Source: an uncultured Prevotellaceae bacterium
GTDB lineage: Bacteria > Bacteroidota > Bacteroidia > Bacteroidales > Bacteroidaceae
DNA: 9,411 bases
Reading direction: 5' to 3'
NCBI GenBank assembly: GCA_937893145.1
Contig: CALBJW010000158.1
Span: 1 to 9,411, forward strand
The position numbers and the translations under genes are program-made. The notes beneath the pieces were generated by a model that worked only from the letters and a program-made list of their open reading frames with translations, did no database searches and was not told where the DNA came from. Below, in pieces: positions 6,009 through 9,411 of the stretch. How positions within the stretch are numbered: position 1 is the first letter of the stretch; every line of letters starts with the position of its first letter.

Positions 6009-8183
6009 TTATAGAATGTCAAGAATAATTAAGTCGAAAAGCATTCGTGCTACCGACTCGTCAATAGAGAGAAGATGAATGTATTTCTTTAGGAAATTGT
6101 CATAATGATTCACGAAAGAAGACACATCTTCCTTCTCCTTATATATTATTATAGACTCGCGAAGTGCATTGCTTGCATATTGAGTTGAATGTTCCTTGAG
6201 CAAAAGCAATGCGTACAAAATCCTCATGTCTGTAGAACAATCTGGATTTGTTATGATGTTTTGCAGAAGTTCAAATGCCTTGTCAACCTGTCCGTTCAAC
6301 AAATAATTCTCAATCATCATCTCACGAATCTCAATAGAATTTTCATCAAGATAACTTGCCTTATAAAGAGTGTTGATGGCATCTTCATACATTTCGAGCT
6401 TCATCTGACATGTTGCTTTGTTGAGAATGAATTTCTCATTCTCATCATCTTGCTGAAGAAGCAGGTCATAGTACGATAATGCAGTATCATATATCTCAAG
6501 TTTCTGAGCAAGTTGGGCAATATGTGACATAGTCCATTTCGAGTCAGGAAGTAATGTGTCTGCCATGAGATACGTCTTGTATGCAAACTTATCTTTACCT
6601 AATTTCTGCTTACAGAAACCTACCTTTTGCCACAAGTATGCTTCATCCTCTATTTCTTTTGGTTGTATGATATCGTACATAGCAAGTGCTTCCTTATAGA
6701 ATTCTTTTCGCATGAAGAACTCTGCAAGGTCAATCATCTGCTCACGATTTTCTTTCAAGAAGGAGAAACACTTTGTGTTTAATGGAGAGAAAGACATGTA
6801 AGTTTCTTTTCCTTCTGAATCAGTTGTTTTAATCTTGAATGGATTATTGAACTGATTTCCATAATTGTTGCAAACATATAAGCGATAGAGGTCAAAGATG
6901 TATGCACGACGGATGGCTTTGTTGTCCTTTTTTTTCTTTTTTGCTTCTTCTATAAGCAACGAATACTCCTCTTCTCCACCTATATGATTGCATATATCTT
7001 CCGTTACAGCATTTGCATTTAATTTGCTAAGCGATGCTAACATATACACTAATGAATACATGTCACTATTACAAAATACATCATTCGAAGCCATCAGTCT
7101 TGCATTTGAAATGATAGAATCTGTAATATCATCGTTATTAGTAAATACTGGACAATTTATGTCGAAAGGATATAGCCAATGAGGAATCTTATTGAAGAAT
7201 GGATAACCCTTCATGTAACGGAAGGTTGACATATATACATCCGCTCCATCATGGACAAGTTCAGTCATCGCTTTGAGCGACTTCTTTACTTTAGAGTTTT
7301 CTAACCACTCTGGGTTTTCTCCGTTTCGAGTCATCTCGTTCTGGAGGTCCTGAGCAGATGTGCTTGTGTTCGGTTTATGATGGCTTAATATAGTCGGAAT
7401 AATGTCATTAGCCATCTTGCTTGTCACCTTATCCGTAATGGCGGTGTACTGAAGCATCGTTATTGTTGAGAAAATCTCGTTGATGAAATGTGCATTGTCT
7501 GCATACATTTCTAATCGCGATGTTATCTCAGGATAGCATGTCAATCTTGAATCGTACCATCTTATGGCTAATGCAATGCCAACAATAGCACGCTGATTGA
7601 TATCACCTTCTTCATTCAAATAGGCATCAAAGAGAAAATGCAGTTTTCTGACATCAAAAGTTTCAAGGAGTCCGAAGGTAACTGCACTAATAAAAACAGC
7701 TTTGTCGAAAACTGCTATCTTATCAGAGTTGAGCAGACTGATTGCTTCGTTATAATCGCTTTTCTTCCAGACATTAGATGTCCATGTCCAATCAAAGAGT
7801 TTGCAAATCTCTTCATCATGGTCCGAATCACAGAGGTTTACCTCAAGTCGTTGAATGATATTTTCGAAGGTAGTAGTTTGCACCGACTTATGTGCAACTA
7901 AATATTTCGCTTTGTTATTTTCCTTTTTGATATAGTTCAAGCGATCTGCCTGGTCAACAATGCTAAACAGAGCACGCTTGATGTCATCTCTTCTTGCAGA
8001 GCAGTCTTTATCCATGTAGCCTTGCAACATATATGTAAGCATGGCTGTGTATGTGTTCTGCACTTCTTCGAGAGTTGTTATAAGGTCATAATTCCCCAAC
8101 TCCTCAACTTGTTTTCTCAATTCTGTGATAGCAAGTGAGAGGTTACTTTCCTTAAGATATTTTTTAATTTTAGCAGAACTCAT
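6009..8183 (-). CDS. Tetratricopeptide repeat protein of unknown function
   Basis: A 724-residue protein that I do not recognise beyond its repeats. It has no signal peptide and no convincing membrane span, so it is probably cytoplasmic. Residues 1-420 are largely alpha-helical with many Trp, Tyr and Phe residues and no known motif I can name. A lysine run (KKKKK, 415-419) follows. Residues about 480-650 look like four to five consecutive TPR units, for example ALAMYDII near 499, ALSYYDLLL near 568, DAINTLYKAS near 601 and AFELLQNII near 636, each about 34 residues apart. TPR arrays usually bind partner proteins. The ATG overlaps the stop codon of the upstream lipoprotein gene by one base (TAATG), so the two are probably translationally coupled, and the helicase-FolC ORF follows after 30 bases. 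Co-transcription suggests, but does not show, a shared role. Confidence 0.85.
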   Translation of the reverse strand: MSSAKIKKYLKESNLSLAITELRKQVEELGNYDLITTLEEVQNTYTAMLTYMLQGYMDKDCSARRDDIKRALFSIVDQADRLNYIKKENNKAKYLVAHKSVQTTTFENIIQRLEVNLCDSDHDEEICKLFDWTWTSNVWKKSDYNEAISLLNSDKIAVFDKAVFISAVTFGLLETFDVRKLHFLFDAYLNEEGDINQRAIVGIALAIRWYDSRLTCYPEITSRLEMYADNAHFINEIFSTITMLQYTAITDKVTSKMANDIIPTILSHHKPNTSTSAQDLQNEMTRNGENPEWLENSKVKKSLKAMTELVHDGADVYMSTFRYMKGYPFFNKIPHWLYPFDINCPVFTNNDDITDSIISNARLMASNDVFCNSDMYSLVYMLASLSKLNANAVTEDICNHIGGEEEYSLLIEEAKKKKKDNKAIRRAYIFDLYRLYVCNNYGNQFNNPFKIKTTDSEGKETYMSFSPLNTKCFSFLKENREQMIDLAEFFMRKEFYKEALAMYDIIQPKEIEDEAYLWQKVGFCKQKLGKDKFAYKTYLMADTLLPDSKWTMSHIAQLAQKLEIYDTALSYYDLLLQQDDENEKFILNKATCQMKLEMYEDAINTLYKASYLDENSIEIREMMIENYLLNGQVDKAFELLQNIITNPDCSTDMRILYALLLLKEHSTQYASNALRESIIIYKEKEDVSSFVNHYDNFLKKYIHLLSIDESVARMLFDLIILDIL
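6928..6942 (-). other. Two in-frame slippery heptamers in the TPR gene
   Basis: The coding strand reads GCA AAA AAG AAA AAA AAG GAC over the lysine run. The heptamer A AAA AAG, the classic -1 slippery sequence used in dnaX, occurs twice in the correct reading phase. A -1 slip at the second copy would add 11 residues and stop at TGA, giving a product of about 430 residues without the TPR part. No strong downstream stem or upstream Shine-Dalgarno stimulator is evident, so function is speculative; such A-runs also invite indel errors. Confidence 0.35.
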
Positions 8184-9133
8184 TATTTGTGTATAAATGT
8201 TGTGTCAACGAGTGATTTGTATGTTGTACCTTTTGTTATAAGTTTTCGTCCAAGCAACCAGACGTTTACTTTGTCAAGAAGAGAATCGGATGGTAGTTTT
8301 GCAGGAGAAATATCCTTATACTCAAATATAGTATCAGGTGTTTCAATCGTCAATTCTCTTGGTATATAATTTAATGGATATTCTTTCTTATTGTTGAGTT
8401 GGGCAACAGAATGTTGATAAGCATCGATAACCTTTTGGATATCATCTTTGTGTTCCTTGATGGTCTTGTCATTAAAAACAAGTGTTGCCATGTAGTTGAG
8501 CCCAAGTTTAGAACTTGTTATCAAGAGTTTTCCTCCCCATAATGCAGTAGCGTTTGTAGTGTATGGTTCTGGAAGTAATGCTCCATCGTACTGGTTTTGA
8601 TTAGTCATCTGTGTACGAAGAGAAATGTCATTGATTTGTGGTTTGTTTAAGTCTTCTGATGCAATCTTCACCGACTCAAGAATCTTGTCAGTTGTGAAGT
8701 CGAGCATCGAATGTCGGGTGATGGCTATAATCTTTTCCTTTATACTGTTTGTATTGAAAAGACGAGCAGCTTTTGCTGTTACAAGAGACAATTCTGGATT
8801 CATAGCCATAACAACCTTGACAGAATCACCTTTCGAACGCCACAGACTTGCTTTAACAATGTCTGTTACAGCACCGTCAACTATGCCACGAGTGAAAGCT
8901 GTGTCGGCATCCATCGAACTCTTGTATGTGATGAGCTTTACCTTCACCCCTAAAGAATCGAATATTCCTTCTGCATCAGCATAATAAAAAGGAATACAGT
9001 CGTATACTGGAAGAACTGCAATGACGAGTGCAGCAGAGTCTTCTTCTGTTGCATTGCCCTTATCTGTTTTTCCGCCACATGAAAAGAGGGAGAGTAGGGA
9101 GATAGTAAGAATTATATAAATGAAATTCTTCAT
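8183..9133 (-). CDS. Lipoprotein resembling NMT1/THI5/SsuA-type substrate-binding proteins
   Basis: A 316-residue predicted lipoprotein. The N-terminus is a short Lys-bearing start, a hydrophobic stretch (residues 4-17) and a lipobox LFSC with the lipidated Cys19. The residues after it (GGKTDK) do not form the acidic or QKDDE-like export signal of surface lipoproteins, so it probably faces the periplasm. The mature part fits the periplasmic-binding-protein fold of ABC systems for nitrate, sulfonate or thiamine precursors. Supporting features are a first strand leading into DCIPFYYADAEGIFDSLGV (45-63), a DGAVTD segment (86-91), and YDGALLPEPY (182-191), which resembles the typical EPY/EPW ligand-site segment. 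No permease or ATPase gene is adjacent within the window, so its transport partner and ligand are unknown. The start at 9131-9133 is the only Met before the signal peptide. The next gene overlaps its stop by one base. Confidence 0.85.
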   Translation of the reverse strand: MKNFIYIILTISLLSLFSCGGKTDKGNATEEDSAALVIAVLPVYDCIPFYYADAEGIFDSLGVKVKLITYKSSMDADTAFTRGIVDGAVTDIVKASLWRSKGDSVKVVMAMNPELSLVTAKAARLFNTNSIKEKIIAITRHSMLDFTTDKILESVKIASEDLNKPQINDISLRTQMTNQNQYDGALLPEPYTTNATALWGGKLLITSSKLGLNYMATLVFNDKTIKEHKDDIQKVIDAYQHSVAQLNNKKEYPLNYIPRELTIETPDTIFEYKDISPAKLPSDSLLDKVNVWLLGRKLITKGTTYKSLVDTTFIHK

Positions 9134-9144
9134 TCGTTTCGAGT

Positions 9145-9184
9145 AAAAAGGGCAACTTCCTTCGAGCTGAAGTAAGTTGCCCTT
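9145..9184 (-). terminator. Intrinsic terminator after pgk
   Basis: On the minus strand an 11-bp perfect stem (AAGGGCAACTT with AAGTTGCCCTT) continues inward, after a single mismatch, with CTTC/GAAG closing a five-base loop, and is followed by a run of five T (9149-9145). This is a textbook Rho-independent terminator for transcription coming from pgk, about 58 bases after its stop codon. Unusually, its T-run ends 11 bases before the start codon of the next gene. Confidence 0.88.
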
Positions 9185-9195
9185 GTGATTATCTT

Positions 9196-9225
9196 CCGAT
9201 ATATATAGGATAATCCTAAAATCGG
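9196..9225. repeat. Nested dyad between pgk and its terminator
   Basis: Outer arms CCGAT/ATCGG enclose inner arms TAGGA/TCCTA around a three-base centre, with two and five unpaired A/T bases between the arms. It could fold as a weak hairpin in the pgk 3' untranslated region or be a protein-binding dyad for the downstream operon. There is no T-run directly after it, so it is not a second terminator. Confidence 0.4.
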
Positions 9226-9241
9226 TTAGTTTGTTAGCTTA

Positions 9242-9411
9242 TTATTCGCCCTTAACAGCAGCTACACCTGGGAGAACCTTACCTTCGATAGCTTCGAGGA
9301 GAGCACCACCACCTGTAGAGATGTAAGAAACCTTGTCAGCGAGACCGAACTTGTTAACACAAGCTACAGAGTCACCACCACCGATGAGTGAGAATGCACC
9401 TTCAGCAGTTG
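9242..9411 (-). CDS. pgk: Phosphoglycerate kinase, C-terminal fragment
   Basis: Only the last 55 codons and the stop are in the window; the gene continues past the right edge. The fragment reads from TAEGAFSLIGGGDSVACVNK through the STGGGALLEAIEGKVLPGV segment to a C-terminal KGE. These are the GGGDS and GGGALLE...GKVLPG motifs of the C-terminal nucleotide-binding domain of phosphoglycerate kinase, the cytoplasmic glycolytic enzyme that moves a phosphate from 1,3-bisphosphoglycerate to ADP. The conserved elements expected at this end are intact. Codon use is strongly biased (GGT, AAG, CTC, AAC), as expected for a highly expressed glycolytic gene. It is followed by the intrinsic terminator at 9145-9184. 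Confidence 0.96.
   Translation of the reverse strand, partial: TAEGAFSLIGGGDSVACVNKFGLADKVSYISTGGGALLEAIEGKVLPGVAAVKGE

Noticed and set aside
8625..8984. Plus-strand open frame opposite the lipoprotein gene
   Set aside because: Antisense to a well-supported lipoprotein CDS and without any family resemblance.
9185..9241. Search for a promoter or riboswitch for the lipoprotein operon
   Set aside because: No TAnnTTTG box is present, and the region is too short and lacks conserved riboswitch helices such as those of TPP elements.

Overview
The window looks like a chromosomal segment of a Bacteroidales bacterium, probably Prevotella or a close relative. I base this on moderate G+C, start codons preceded by A/T-rich sequence rather than Shine-Dalgarno motifs, a promoter -7 element of the Bacteroidetes type (TAnnTTTG), and a galM-galK-sugar transporter cluster of the kind known from Bacteroides. 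Every gene I can support lies on the minus strand, so transcription runs from high to low coordinates. No tRNA, rRNA, CRISPR array or insertion sequence was recognised.

In transcription order, the window opens with the last 55 codons of phosphoglycerate kinase (pgk, 9242-9411). A strong intrinsic terminator follows (9145-9184), and its T-run ends only 11 bases before the next start codon. Next comes a tightly packed set of three genes. They are a lipoprotein resembling NMT1/THI5/SsuA-type substrate-binding proteins (8183-9133), a 724-residue TPR protein of unknown function that overlaps it by one base (6009-8183), and, after 30 bases, a 1077-residue ORF (2745-5978). That ORF is an in-frame fusion of a UPF1/IGHMBP2-type superfamily 1 helicase with a complete FolC (dihydrofolate/folylpolyglutamate synthase). 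The fusion is the most unusual object in the window.

A 123-base gap then holds the best promoter candidate of the window (-7 box at 2685-2692, with a 7-bp-arm inverted repeat near the predicted transcription start). It would drive the galactose genes galM (1539-2621), galK (280-1446) and the start of an MFS sugar permease (1-184, running off the window). Together these would take up galactose, convert the beta to the alpha anomer and phosphorylate it, which is the entry to the Leloir pathway. The remaining Leloir genes (galT, galE) are not in this window.

The galM-galK and galK-permease gaps and the pgk-lipoprotein gap all carry clear inverted repeats just upstream of the next gene. They are probably RNA hairpins, or in two cases possibly operators, and may set relative expression of neighbouring genes. 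Codon choice in pgk, galM and galK (C-ending two-fold codons, GGT, AAG) looks more selected than in the lipoprotein, TPR and helicase-FolC genes, as expected for strongly expressed central metabolism.
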